From Candidatus Arthromitus sp. SFB-turkey (GTDB lineage Bacteria > Bacillota > Clostridia > Clostridiales > Clostridiaceae): a DNA stretch of 37,730 nt. This document shows, one piece after another, positions 1 to 7,947 of the stretch. Position 1 is the first letter of the stretch. The number at the start of each line of letters is the position of its first letter. Made by a program: the position numbers and the translations under genes. The DNA lies in assembly GCF_001655775.1 (NCBI RefSeq), contig NZ_LXFF01000015.1, positions 1 through 37,730 of the forward strand. Direction: 5' to 3'. Below the pieces are notes generated by a model, which was given only the letters and a program-made list of their open reading frames with translations, was not told the DNA's origin and ran no database searches.

Positions 1-2
1 AA

Positions 3-602
3 TCATATTTTTTGTCTAAAATCTAAAGCTTTACTTAAAGTTATCTCGTCTACATACTCTAAATCACTACCTAAAGGTACTCCATATGCTAATCTTGTTA
101 TTTTTAAATTTTCACCAAATAACAATTTAGATATATACACACTTGTTGCTTCTCCCTCTAAAGTTGGACTAGTCGAAAGTATTATTTCTTGAATTTTTTC
201 CTCTTTAATTCTTTTAATAAGATTATCTATATTTAAACTATCTGGTCCAATCCCTTTACTTGGTGAAATAACTCCATGTAAAACATGATAAACCCCATTA
301 AAATTTCTAGTTTTTTCAAAAGCATATATATCTTTTACATCTTGTACAACACAAATAATCGAAACATCTCTAGACTTATCACTACATATAAAGCAAAATC
401 TTTCTTCAGAAAAATTTCCGCACTTTTCACAATATTTTAAATTTATTTTACAATTTTTTATAGCATCAGAAAATTTCATAACATCTTCTAAATTTTTATT
501 TATAACATACATACTTAAACGAACTGCTGTTTTATATCCAATTCCAGGTAATTTTGAAAATTCAGCTATAATATCTTGTAAATATTTTGGATAATCATTC
601 AT
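3..602 (-). CDS. recR: Recombination mediator protein RecR
   Basis: RecR (199 aa, normal length) acts with RecF and RecO to load RecA at single-strand gaps. Visible features in order: a helix-hairpin-helix (LPGIGYKTA, residues 18-26), a C4 zinc finger (C58, C61, C70, C73), and a Toprim domain starting at IICVVQDVKD (about 82-91). The C-terminal part carries GEATSVYISKLL and YVDEITLSKAL, which are typical of the family. An SD (AGGAG) sits just before the ATG. It is the last gene of dnaX-ybaB-recR, the usual Firmicute order. A strong hairpin lies between ybaB and recR and may dampen recR expression. The gene is complete; its stop codon lies at the window edge. Confidence 0.97.
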   Translation of the reverse strand: MNDYPKYLQDIIAEFSKLPGIGYKTAVRLSMYVINKNLEDVMKFSDAIKNCKINLKYCEKCGNFSEERFCFICSDKSRDVSIICVVQDVKDIYAFEKTRNFNGVYHVLHGVISPSKGIGPDSLNIDNLIKRIKEEKIQEIILSTSPTLEGEATSVYISKLLFGENLKITRLAYGVPLGSDLEYVDEITLSKALDFRQKI

Positions 603-621
603 AATTTAATCTCCTATAAAA

Positions 622-654
622 TTTAAGGCACGGTACAATTTACCATGCCTTTAA
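622..654 (-). terminator. Hairpin between ybaB and recR (terminator or attenuator)
   Basis: On the minus strand an 11-bp stem (AAGGCATGGTA with TACCGTGCCTT, one G-U pair) with a 5-nt loop is followed by a broken U tract. It starts right after the ybaB stop, and the recR ribosome binding site follows within about 10 nt. It probably terminates part of the transcripts or stabilises the ybaB 3' end. There is little room for a separate recR promoter. Confidence 0.6.
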
Positions 655-655
655 A

Positions 656-991
656 CTAAAATCCCGGTATATTAAATCCACCAGTTAATTTAGACATTTC
701 CTTATTACTTTCTTCATCAACTTTTTTATAAGCCTCATTTATACAACTTATTATCAAATCTTGAAGCATTTCAATATCTTCTGGATCAACTACCTCTGGC
801 TTTAAATTTAATTCTAAAATTTCTTTTTTACCATTCATTTTTACAGAAATAACTCCACCTCCTGAAGTTACCTCAAATTCTTTTTCTTCCAAATTTTTCT
901 TAGCTTCTTCCATATCCTTTTGAAGCTTTTGAGCTTGTTTTAAGAGGTTATTCATATTACCTCCACCAAATCCTCCAGGAAAACCTTTCAT
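656..991 (-). CDS. ybaB: YbaB/EbfC family nucleoid-associated protein
   Basis: Small DNA-binding protein (111 aa) of the YbaB/EbfC family, which forms tweezer-like dimers on DNA. Typical features: a Gly/Met/Asn-rich N-terminus ([18 protein letters not shown]), an amphipathic helix with many Lys/Glu residues, and the core [18 protein letters not shown]. The ATG has an AAGGAG SD. It lies between dnaX and recR, its conserved location in Firmicutes and many other bacteria. Its exact cellular role in Gram-positive bacteria is not settled. Confidence 0.95.
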   Translation of the reverse strand: MKGFPGGFGGGNMNNLLKQAQKLQKDMEEAKKNLEEKEFEVTSGGGVISVKMNGKKEILELNLKPEVVDPEDIEMLQDLIISCINEAYKKVDEESNKEMSKLTGGFNIPGF

Positions 992-1055
992 AAATAACTT
1001 CTCCTTATAAAATCTTAATTATTTAAATTATATATAACATTTTAGTTTTAAACAA

Positions 1056-2546
1056 TTATTTATTTTCTATTTCAATATGATCTCCAAAAACTTTTTTAAC
1101 TCTATCTTCTATAGATTCATCATTTTGCTCCATTTCTGAAAAAACTTCAAAAATTAAAGGCTTACCAAAAAAACTTTTTAAATTTTCCTCAATCTGCTTT
1201 ATTGTGTTCATATTTTTTAATCTATTCATTATTCCAATAGTATTACATTTAAACAAAACTTTATCATTTTGAAAACTTTGTACACTACCATTTTGAAGTA
1301 GGGAATAAAGCACCATAAAACTTGATTTTCTTAAATAATCTAAAAAATCTTTCCAAACATTTAAATCAACCATTTCTTCGTTAGAATTAAAGTTTGGATT
1401 TTTATCTAAAACTTCTGGTTTCTCAAAATTATTTTTTATATGTTTTACTTCTGTTAAAAAACTATTTTTACAAAATTTTACCATAAACATTTCCAAATAT
1501 ATTCTGTATTCAATCTCACTAGAAAAACTTCTATCATTTATATCATTTATTTTATCTATTATAAAAGTTAGCTCATCTACATTTACTTTTTCACATAACA
1601 GTTTCATTTTATCAATATTTTTATTATTTTTTTCAACTAATAAATCACAATTTATTTTATCGAATTTCAAAAAAATTAAATCTCTTAAAATATTTCTAAA
1701 ACTATTTATAAACCCTCTTATATCCAGACCATCTTCAAAAATTTCATTTATTAATTTAAGCCCATTATGTAAATCTTTTTCAAAAATAAATTTCAAAAGT
1801 TCAAATATAAATTCACTTGAAGTTATTCCAAGTATTTCTCTTACATTTTCAATTTTAATATTTTCTGTATAAAGCAAAACTCTTTCTAAAATACTTATAG
1901 AATCTCTCATTGAACCATTTCCCATATAAGAAATAAGTTCAAGTGATTCATTATCTATATTAATTTTTTCACTATCAGCTATGTATTTAAGTCTACTAAC
2001 AATATCCTGGATTTCAATATTTTTAAATTCAAACTTTTGACATCTAGATACAACCGTTTGAGGGATTTTTTTTATTTCCGTAGTTGATAAAATAAATATA
2101 ACATTTTTAGGAGGTTCCTCGAGGGTTTTAAGAAGTGCATTAAAAGCATTCATAGATAACATATGAACCTCATCTAAAATATAAACTTTATAACCTCCTA
2201 CAAAATTTGAATATCTAAGCTCCTCAATTAAACTTTTAATTTGATCAACACTGTTATTAGAAGCTGCATCTAGTTCAATTACATTTAAAATGCTAGTATT
2301 TTCCTGATTACACATACTACATTCATAACAAGGATTTCCATCAGTATTATTAAGACAATTTATTGCCTTGGCAAAAATTCTAGCACAAGTAGTTTTACCT
2401 GTACCTCTAGTTCCTGAAAATAAATAAGCATGAGTAAATCTTCTACACTTAATTTGATTTTCAAGAATTTCAGATATATATTTTTGGCCATAAACATCAT
2501 AAAATTTTTTGGGTCTATATTTTGTATATAAAGAATCGTTAACCAT
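1056..2546 (-). CDS. dnaX: DNA polymerase III subunit gamma/tau (DnaX)
   Basis: Clamp-loader ATPase that loads the DnaN clamp and organises the replisome. Counting from the ATG at 2546 (496 aa): Walker A GTRGTGKT (45-52), zinc module C64/C73/C76/C79, Walker B region ILDEVHM (about 123-129), and the arginine-finger SRC motif near 168. I chose the ATG at 2546 because AGGGG lies 7 nt upstream. A TTG six codons earlier would start inside the ribosome binding site. The tau-specific C-terminus is short and diverged. The SRP RNA terminator ends about 17 nt before the start codon, so transcription probably comes by read-through from the tRNA-Ser/SRP promoter. Confidence 0.96.
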   Translation of the reverse strand: MVNDSLYTKYRPKKFYDVYGQKYISEILENQIKCRRFTHAYLFSGTRGTGKTTCARIFAKAINCLNNTDGNPCYECSMCNQENTSILNVIELDAASNNSVDQIKSLIEELRYSNFVGGYKVYILDEVHMLSMNAFNALLKTLEEPPKNVIFILSTTEIKKIPQTVVSRCQKFEFKNIEIQDIVSRLKYIADSEKINIDNESLELISYMGNGSMRDSISILERVLLYTENIKIENVREILGITSSEFIFELLKFIFEKDLHNGLKLINEIFEDGLDIRGFINSFRNILRDLIFLKFDKINCDLLVEKNNKNIDKMKLLCEKVNVDELTFIIDKINDINDRSFSSEIEYRIYLEMFMVKFCKNSFLTEVKHIKNNFEKPEVLDKNPNFNSNEEMVDLNVWKDFLDYLRKSSFMVLYSLLQNGSVQSFQNDKVLFKCNTIGIMNRLKNMNTIKQIEENLKSFFGKPLIFEVFSEMEQNDESIEDRVKKVFGDHIEIENK

Positions 2547-2562
2547 AAAAATACCCCTATAC

Positions 2563-2593
2563 AAAAAGCATTCTACAGAAATAGAATGCTTTC
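2563..2593 (-). terminator. Intrinsic terminator of the tRNA-Ser/SRP RNA unit
   Basis: On the minus strand a stem of about 10 bp (AGCATTCTA with TAGAATGCT, extended by A-T pairs) with a short loop is followed by a run of five T. It ends the SRP RNA transcript. The dnaX ribosome binding site (AGGGG) begins about 5 nt beyond the T run. Confidence 0.85.
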
Positions 2594-2619
2594 AAATACT
2601 AATTATTAATTAATTTAAA

Positions 2620-2886
2620 GTTGTGCATCTCCCGTCGATAAATTTTCCCAAAGCGGAAGAATAAATCTTCAACTCAAATTAAGTGATTCCATATCACTTA
2701 AAAGATACTACTTACCGTTGCTATCTTCCGATCCTGGCGGGGTTTGTAGGCTTTTAATGCATGGAGCTTAACTCTCAACGAATCCAATTTACCTCAGACC
2801 TTCAGAAAAATAACCTAAGGGAGCCTTCGACTCTGCTGTAGCGGATTGCAGATACAGGGCACCGCTAGTTCCCCATCTAGCACAAC
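2620..2886 (-). ncRNA. ffs: Signal recognition particle RNA, large (Alu-containing) bacterial type
   Basis: RNA scaffold of the SRP, which targets membrane and secreted proteins through Ffh. The S-domain tip is clear: CAGGATCGGAAGATAGCA shows the GGAA tetraloop and the asymmetric loop bound by Ffh. The 5' half contains GGTGCCCTGTA and GCAATCCGCT, which match the Alu domain of the Bacillus/Clostridium scRNA. The ends pair (GTTGTGC at 2880-2886 with GCACAAC at 2620-2626), giving about 267 nt. It lies 3 nt downstream of tRNA-Ser and shares its promoter, so the 5' end is probably generated by tRNA 3' processing. The end points are judged from the terminal helix. Confidence 0.95.
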
Positions 2887-2889
2887 AAG

Positions 2890-2979
2890 TGGCGGAAAGA
2901 GAGGGATTCGAACCCTCGATAGAATTTCTCCTATACATGCGTTCCAGGCATGCCTCTTAAACCACTCGAGCATCTTTCC
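2890..2979 (-). tRNA. tRNA-Ser(GGA)
   Basis: A 90-nt cloverleaf with encoded CCA and the long variable arm of class II tRNAs. The acceptor stem GGAAAGA pairs with TCTTTCC. The anticodon loop CTGGAAC gives GGA, reading UCC and UCU. The T arm GAGGG-TTCGAAT-CCCTC is intact. It is the first gene of a unit with the SRP RNA. Confidence 0.97.
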
Positions 2980-2989
2980 ATACATTCAG

Positions 2990-3018
2990 ATTATATATTA
3001 TACAATTTATATTTGCAA
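2990..3018 (-). promoter_or_regulatory. Promoter of the tRNA-Ser/SRP RNA unit
   Basis: -35 TTGCAA (3013-3018), 17-nt spacer and -10 TATAAT (2990-2995) on the minus strand. Transcription would start only a few bases before the tRNA 5' end. Confidence 0.85.
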
Positions 3019-3064
3019 CAAATAAACATTAAACATTTTTAAAAATCTAAACAACAAATAAAAT

Positions 3065-3094
3065 AAAAAGCTTAGAATTAAATCCAAGCTTTTT
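3065..3094. terminator. Orphan bidirectional terminator-like hairpin
   Basis: AAAAAGCTT and AAGCTTTTT form a 9-bp stem with a 12-nt loop, with T runs in both orientations. It lies in the divergent tRNA-Ser/tadA gap, upstream of both genes, so it does not terminate either. It may end a short unannotated minus-strand RNA or be a relic. Confidence 0.4.
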
Positions 3095-3239
3095 AAAATA
3101 TTCCTGTAACAGTCTACTTATACACCAATTGTACTATAAAATAAAAAAATATAAGTTTTAAATATAATTTTAAAATTTTATTATGTTATTTTATATGTTA
3201 TATTTACAATAAAAAAATACAAAAGGAATATTTTTATCT

Positions 3240-3677
3240 ATGAATAAATTTTTTATAAAAGAAACAATTAAGGAAGCTCTTTATTCTTATAAAATAAATG
3301 AAATTCCAGTAGGATGTATAATTACAAAAAATGATACAATTATAGCACGAGGACATAATTTAAAAGAACAAACAAACATTTCAACAAATCACGCAGAAAT
3401 TATTTGCATAAATAATGCGTGTTCTTATTTAAAATCTTGGAAATTAAATAGTTTATCTATGTATGTATCATTAGAACCTTGTATAATGTGTGCAGGTGCT
3501 ATTTTTGAAAGTAGAATTCAAAATTTATATATAGGAACATCAAACCCCTTTAATGGTTTTTTTTCATGTAATTATCATAAACCTAATTTAAATCTAAATA
3601 TTACTTGGCTTAATAATAAAACCTGCGAACTTTTAATAAATAAATTTTTCAAAAAACTAAGAAAAGGTCATGAATAA
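3240..3677 (+). CDS. tadA: tRNA-specific adenosine deaminase TadA
   Basis: Deaminates A34 to inosine in tRNA-Arg(ACG), which is encoded in this window at 12764-12840. It is a 145-aa cytidine/deoxycytidylate-deaminase-fold protein. Zinc and catalytic residues are H51 and E53 in HAEII, and C81 and C84 in EPCIMC. Substrate-contact regions such as PVGC and SRIQNLYIGT are present. The ATG is preceded by AAAGGA. It is transcribed away from the SRP RNA and dnaX. In Bacillus subtilis the equivalent gene runs in the same direction as them, so the gene order is kept but tadA is inverted. The stop codon lies inside a hairpin shared with the convergent CNNM gene. Confidence 0.96.
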   Translation: MNKFFIKETIKEALYSYKINEIPVGCIITKNDTIIARGHNLKEQTNISTNHAEIICINNACSYLKSWKLNSLSMYVSLEPCIMCAGAIFESRIQNLYIGTSNPFNGFFSCNYHKPNLNLNITWLNNKTCELLINKFFKKLRKGHE

Positions 3678-3689
3678 ATTCATCACCTT
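3664..3689. terminator. Bidirectional terminator between tadA and the CNNM gene
   Basis: An inverted repeat AAGGT-C-ATGAAT / ATTCAT-C-ACCTT with one mismatch spans the tadA stop codon, in the 14-nt gap between convergent genes. The minus-strand T tract (CCTTTTCTT) is better than the plus-strand one. Confidence 0.5.
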
Positions 3690-3691
3690 AT

Positions 3692-4954
3692 TTAAACATC
3701 ATTATCAAAATAAACTCTAAGACCTTTAATTCTATTTTTTCCTATGTTCTCAATTTTAAATTTAACATTATCAACTTCAACAATTTCTCCATTTTGAGGA
3801 AGTCTTCCAATTTTTTCAATTATATACCCACCAATAGTCTCAAACTCTGATTCTATATTTATACCTAACATATCATTTAACGTATCTATCTTTAAGGTTC
3901 CTACTATCAAATATTCTTTTTCATTAACTACTTGTATTTCTTTATCAACAACTTCATCATACTCATCTTCAATATCTCCAACAATTTCTTCAATTAAATC
4001 CTCAATTGTAACAAGCCCTATAGTTCCACCATACTCATCTCTTACAATTGCCATATGATTCCTTTTCTTCTTCATTTCATTAAATAAATCTCTAATTTTT
4101 TTATACTCATGAGTTGAATGAACATCTCTTATATATTTATCAATTACAAAATCATCTTCTTTATCTATAAAAAACAAATCTTTTATATTAATAACTCCAA
4201 TAATATTATCTATATTATCTTTATAAACAGGTACTCTTGAAAATCTCTCGGTTTTAAAAACAGAAACAATCTCATCATAAGTTGAATTTTTAGATAGTGT
4301 TATCATATCAACTCTTGGGATCATAACATCTTTTACCTTTAGATCTCCAAACTCAAAAACATTATATATAAGCTTCTTATCTTCTACCTCTAAAACTCCT
4401 TCTTCTTGACTAAAACTAACTATAGATTTAAGCTCTTCTTCAGTAATGTTTGTGTGTAATCCTTGTTCTTTTATACCAAGTATTAACATTATAAATTTAG
4501 ATATTTTGGAAAATATAAACACAATAGGTTTAAGTAATACAAGAACTAATTTCAATGGTTTATATAATGCAAATGCAAGTTTTTCAGCCTTAATTACAGC
4601 AATAGTCTTAGGAGTAATCTCCCCAAAAATTAAAATAACTATAGTCAAAACCAAAGTTGACACAGAAGTAGCAACAGCTGTACCAAATCTATCAAGTAAA
4701 TTTATAAAAATAACTGTAGAAACAGAGGAAGCTAAAATGTTTACAATATTATTACAAACTAGTATTGTACTCAAAGTTTCACTAGGATTATCAGTAATTT
4801 CCTGAATTTCCTTAGATCCCTTAACTCCATCTTCAACCAATTGTTTAATTTTAATTTTGTTTAAAGACATAAGCGCTGTCTCAGCAGCTGAAAAAAAACC
4901 TGAAAGTAAAATTAGAAATACTAAAAATACCACAAGCCAACCATTCGATTCCAA
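3692..4954 (-). CDS. CNNM/CorC-HlyC family membrane protein with CBS domains
   Basis: A 420-aa protein with the standard three-part layout. The N-terminal CNNM (DUF21) domain has several membrane helices (start GWLVVFLVFLILLSGFFSAAE, which contains the conserved SAAETA motif). A CBS pair follows (VKDVMIPRVDM near 206; MAIVRDEYGGTIGLVTIEDL near 305-325). The C-terminal CorC/HlyC domain contains FETIGGYIIEKIGRLPQNGE. Family members (e.g. YhdP in B. subtilis, MpfA in S. aureus) are linked to magnesium export or tolerance, which is the likely role. The start is a TTG with a strong AGGAGTGG SD 7 nt upstream; no in-frame ATG is near. It appears to be a single-gene unit. Confidence 0.9.
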   Translation of the reverse strand: MESNGWLVVFLVFLILLSGFFSAAETALMSLNKIKIKQLVEDGVKGSKEIQEITDNPSETLSTILVCNNIVNILASSVSTVIFINLLDRFGTAVATSVSTLVLTIVILIFGEITPKTIAVIKAEKLAFALYKPLKLVLVLLKPIVFIFSKISKFIMLILGIKEQGLHTNITEEELKSIVSFSQEEGVLEVEDKKLIYNVFEFGDLKVKDVMIPRVDMITLSKNSTYDEIVSVFKTERFSRVPVYKDNIDNIIGVINIKDLFFIDKEDDFVIDKYIRDVHSTHEYKKIRDLFNEMKKKRNHMAIVRDEYGGTIGLVTIEDLIEEIVGDIEDEYDEVVDKEIQVVNEKEYLIVGTLKIDTLNDMLGINIESEFETIGGYIIEKIGRLPQNGEIVEVDNVKFKIENIGKNRIKGLRVYFDNDV

Positions 4955-5071
4955 AAAATAACCACTCCTAAAAATAATCTTGTATAAATCTTTAATTCAT
5001 ACTCTCATCTCATATTATAATATTTTATTTTTTATAATACAAATTCTTTAATACATAAATATTTTTAAATT

Positions 5072-5107
5072 AAAAAAAATAGTGTCACATAAAACATATG
5101 ACACTAT
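5072..5107 (-). terminator. Terminator of tRNA-Arg(CCT)
   Basis: On the minus strand ATAGTGTCATA and TATGTGACACTAT form a long stem followed by eight T. It begins about 6 nt past the tRNA CCA end. Confidence 0.9.
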
Positions 5108-5112
5108 CTAAC

Positions 5113-5187
5113 TGGCACTCTCAACAGGAATCGAACCTGTATCTACTCCTTAGGAGGGAGCTATTCTATCCATTAAACTATGAGAGC
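5113..5187 (-). tRNA. tRNA-Arg(CCT)
   Basis: A 75-nt cloverleaf with encoded CCA. The acceptor GCTCTCA pairs with TGAGAGT. The anticodon loop CTCCTAA gives CCT, reading AGG. The T loop TTCGATT is intact. It forms a single-gene unit with its own promoter and terminator. Confidence 0.96.
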
Positions 5188-5213
5188 AAATAAATACAAC
5201 AAACCACACACTA

Positions 5214-5242
5214 ATTCTATTAAATTTTAATAATATTGTCAA
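5214..5242 (-). promoter_or_regulatory. Promoter of tRNA-Arg(CCT)
   Basis: Perfect -35 TTGACA (5237-5242), 17-nt spacer and -10 TAGAAT (5214-5219) on the minus strand, giving a leader of about 20 nt before the tRNA. Confidence 0.85.
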
Positions 5243-5252
5243 ACAATATAAA

Positions 5253-5852
5253 TTATATATATTCTTTTAAATATTTGAAAATATTTTTGTGAAAACCACT
5301 TTTTACCAATCCATAATTTTTAAACTTAACATAAATTTCTTCAAAATCTTCTATGCAAAATAAAAAAGAATTTATGTTTCTAAGTCTAATATTTTTAATG
5401 TACTCATCATTTATCTTCAATCTATCAAAGTTATTAATAATTACTATATTACTTCCTATTTTGTTCAATCTATACTTCAAAACTCTAGAAATATGTTTCG
5501 AATTTATTATATCAATTATTGATGTAATAAACAAACTGTTTTTAAACTCATGACTTCCTATTAGTTTATATATATTTTTTAGAGATAAATAATCCCCTTC
5601 TATTAAAACTCTGTGTGGTTTATACATATTTATCAAGTAATTAAGTTTTTTTTCATTTATTTCAAAAATTGAGTTAAACATTTTAACTTTTATATATACA
5701 TTTTTAAACTTGTTTTCTAATTTAGTATTTCCATTCCCAACTATTATTAAAAGTATTCTCTCTTCTTTAACATTAGTTATTTCCAAATACGTATTTAAAA
5801 ATAATGTTTTTCCACTATGATTTAATCCCATTATTATTTCAACTTCACTCAT
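5253..5852 (-). CDS. P-loop protein resembling CobW/G3E-type nucleotide-binding proteins
   Basis: A 199-aa protein that I cannot assign to a named gene. It starts with a clear Walker A motif, GLNHSGKT (residues 9-16), followed by LFLNTYL as in the CobW-type G3E GTPases. IEGDYLS (84-90) is at the expected Walker B place, and IVIINNFDRL (136-145) resembles the NKxD base-recognition strand with N-N-F-D. The CXCC metal motif of metallochaperone CobW proteins is absent, and the protein is shorter than those. SD GAGG lies 4 nt before the ATG. It is divergent from proS across a 99-nt gap, with the tRNA-Arg promoter just beyond its stop. The nucleotide-binding call is solid; the GTPase subfamily and function are inference. 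Confidence 0.75.
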   Translation of the reverse strand: MSEVEIIMGLNHSGKTLFLNTYLEITNVKEERILLIIVGNGNTKLENKFKNVYIKVKMFNSIFEINEKKLNYLINMYKPHRVLIEGDYLSLKNIYKLIGSHEFKNSLFITSIIDIINSKHISRVLKYRLNKIGSNIVIINNFDRLKINDEYIKNIRLRNINSFLFCIEDFEEIYVKFKNYGLVKSGFHKNIFKYLKEYI

Positions 5853-5951
5853 AAAACCTCAATAAATATAATTATTCCCAAAAATATATATTGATGTTAT
5901 AATTTATTTATTACAGAAGATTCTTTAAATAAGTTTATAGGAGTTTAAATA

Positions 5952-7391
5952 ATGAAAAACGAAAAAAAATTAGTCAAAGAAATTACCTCAATGAATGATG
6001 ATTTTGCTAAATGGTATACAGATATAGTTAAAAAATCTGAACTTGTTGAGTACTCAAGCGTAAAAGGATGTATGATAATTCGCCCTTATGGATACAAAAT
6101 TTGGGAAAATATACAAAATTACTTAGATAAAAAATTCAAAGAAACTGGTCATGAAAATGTATATATGCCTATGTTTATACCTGAATCTTTACTAAAAAAA
6201 GAAAGTGACCATGTAGAAGGATTTTCCCCAGAAGTTGCATGGATAACTCATGGTGGAAATGAACCTTTAAATGAAAGACTTTGTGTTAGACCAACTTCTG
6301 AAACTTTATTTTGTGAACACTATTCAAACATAATTGAATCTTACAAAGATTTACCTAAACTTTATAACCAGTGGTGTTCTGTTGTAAGATGGGAAAAATC
6401 TACTAGACCTTTTCTAAGAACAACAGAATTTTTATGGCAAGAAGGTCACACAGCCCATGAAACAGAAGATGAAGCTATAAAAGAAGCTTTAAAAATGTTA
6501 GATGTTTATGGAGATTTTTGTGAAAATGTATTGGCAATTCCTGTTATTAAAGGTAAAAAAACCCAAAAAGAAAAATTTGCAGGTACAAAAGATACATATA
6601 CAATTGAAAGTATGATGCATGATGGAAAAGCATTGCAAAGTGGAACAACTCATAATTTTTCAGATATTTTTTCTAAAGCATTTAATATAACTTTTTCTGA
6701 TAAAGATGGACTTCGGAAAAATGTTTTTCAAACTTCATGGGGAGTTTCTACTCGTTTGATTGGGGCAATAATTATGGTTCATGGTGATGATAGAGGACTT
6801 TGTCTTCCTCCTAGAATAGCTCCTATTGAAGTTATGCTAATTCCTATAAATACTAAAAATGAAGATGTCATGGAAAAAATTTCATCAATTTATGATTCTT
6901 TAAAAAATAATTTTAAGTGTAAACTTGATACATCAAGTAAATCTGCTGGTTGGAAATTTAATGAATACGACATGAAAGGTGTTCCTGTAAGACTTGAGCT
7001 TGGAGCAAGAGATTTGGAAAATAACTCTATTACACTTTATAGAAGAGATACTGGTGAGAAAAAAGTTATATCTCTTGATTTAAATTTAGAACATATTATA
7101 AAAGAAACTTTAAACTCAATCCATGAAAATTTATTTAACAAAGCATTAAACAAAAGAAATGAAAAAACTTATTCTGCTAAAACAATGGATGAATTTAAAG
7201 AGATATACAAAACTAAAGATGGATTTACAAAAGTTATGCTTTGTAGTAATCCTGAATGTGAATTAAAAATTAAAGAAGAAATTGGAGTTTCTTCAAGATG
7301 CATTCCATTTGTTCAAACCAAAATAACAAATACATGTATTTGTTGCAATAAACCAACAGATACTATGGTTATATTTGGAAAATCTTATTAG
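5952..7391 (+). CDS. proS: Prolyl-tRNA synthetase, archaeal/eukaryotic-like type
   Basis: Charges tRNA-Pro. The protein (479 aa) is the short form without the INS editing domain. Class II features: RPTSET (113-118), motif 2 region RPFLRTTEFLWQEGHTAH (152-169), and motif 3 near GVPVRLELGARD. The C-terminal zinc-like domain has cysteines in CSNPEC and CICC, and the chain ends in FGKSY, with the terminal tyrosine typical of this type. The ATG is preceded by AGGAG. It heads a plus-strand run continuing into the lipoprotein/MBOAT genes (15-nt gap), probably from a promoter in the 99-nt divergent gap. This archaeal-like type is common in clostridia. Confidence 0.96.
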   Translation: MKNEKKLVKEITSMNDDFAKWYTDIVKKSELVEYSSVKGCMIIRPYGYKIWENIQNYLDKKFKETGHENVYMPMFIPESLLKKESDHVEGFSPEVAWITHGGNEPLNERLCVRPTSETLFCEHYSNIIESYKDLPKLYNQWCSVVRWEKSTRPFLRTTEFLWQEGHTAHETEDEAIKEALKMLDVYGDFCENVLAIPVIKGKKTQKEKFAGTKDTYTIESMMHDGKALQSGTTHNFSDIFSKAFNITFSDKDGLRKNVFQTSWGVSTRLIGAIIMVHGDDRGLCLPPRIAPIEVMLIPINTKNEDVMEKISSIYDSLKNNFKCKLDTSSKSAGWKFNEYDMKGVPVRLELGARDLENNSITLYRRDTGEKKVISLDLNLEHIIKETLNSIHENLFNKALNKRNEKTYSAKTMDEFKEIYKTKDGFTKVMLCSNPECELKIKEEIGVSSRCIPFVQTKITNTCICCNKPTDTMVIFGKSY

Positions 7392-7406
7392 AATTGAGGC
7401 TTTTTA

Positions 7407-7892
7407 GTGAAATTTTTTAAATATATATTTGTTGTTTTTATAATTAGTTTTTTTACTTCATGTATTAATACTGATTATTTAAATACAACTTCCAACTCGA
7501 ATACCGTAAATTTATCATCAAATGAAATATTTAACACCATAACTAAAGAATTATCACTTCCTAATTTTAAAAGTTTAAATGAAAATGAACTTCTAGACTT
7601 ATATGCTATTGATCCAAAAATTTTATTAGATTATGTAGCAAATATACCAAACGATAATATTTCAGGTACAGAAATTTCTATATTTAGATTAAAAGATAAA
7701 TCAAATACTACTGAAGTTGTTTTAGGTATTGAAAGAAGAATCGAAGAATTAAGAAATGATTTTATGATTAACAAACAAAGTGAATACGACTTAATTAAAA
7801 ACCCTTATATTAAAGTTTTTGATAACTATGTTGTATTTGCATTACATAAAAATACAGACACAATAGATAAAATTTTAAACGAGATATTTTAA
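7407..7892 (+). CDS. DUF4358-type lipoprotein (short paralogue)
   Basis: A 161-aa predicted lipoprotein. It has a charged start, a hydrophobic stretch (IFVVFIISFF) and a lipobox ending FTSC with C19 as the lipidated residue. The rest matches what I know of DUF4358: an ELSLPNF start, LLDLYAIDPKILLDYVA, a Glu-containing strand (TEISIFRLKDKS), a RRIEELRNDF helix and a final NYVVFALHKNTDTIDKIL. The start is GTG with TTGAGG upstream. It is followed by a longer paralogue and by MBOAT and DHHW genes. In Firmicutes, DUF4358 lipoproteins often accompany such O-acyltransferase loci, so a surface role in polymer modification is likely but unproven. Confidence 0.85.
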   Translation: MKFFKYIFVVFIISFFTSCINTDYLNTTSNSNTVNLSSNEIFNTITKELSLPNFKSLNENELLDLYAIDPKILLDYVANIPNDNISGTEISIFRLKDKSNTTEVVLGIERRIEELRNDFMINKQSEYDLIKNPYIKVFDNYVVFALHKNTDTIDKILNEIF

Positions 7893-7900
7893 ATTTAACC

Positions 7901-7923
7901 GGAGGATATTTTATATATTCTCC
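7901..7923 (+). terminator. Weak hairpin between the two DUF4358 lipoprotein genes
   Basis: GGAG-G-ATAT pairs with ATAT-T-CTCC, followed by a T-rich tract (TTGTATTTTATTT), just before the strong AGGAGG ribosome binding site of the next gene. It could attenuate transcription or act as an mRNA 3' stabiliser. The stem is short. Confidence 0.35.
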
Positions 7924-7947
7924 TTGTATTTTATTTAGGAGGTTTAT

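Noticed and set aside
1056-1110. Programmed frameshift site in dnaX (run of A near 1092-1098)
   Set aside because: The run is near the stop codon, in the wrong register for an A AAA AAG slip, and without a following hairpin.
4446-4805. Plus-strand ORF of 119 codons inside the CNNM gene
   Set aside because: Antisense to a well-supported membrane protein, no ribosome binding site and no recognisable product.
5853-5951. T-box leader before proS
   Set aside because: The gap is only 99 bp and lacks a T-box core and an antiterminator/terminator pair.
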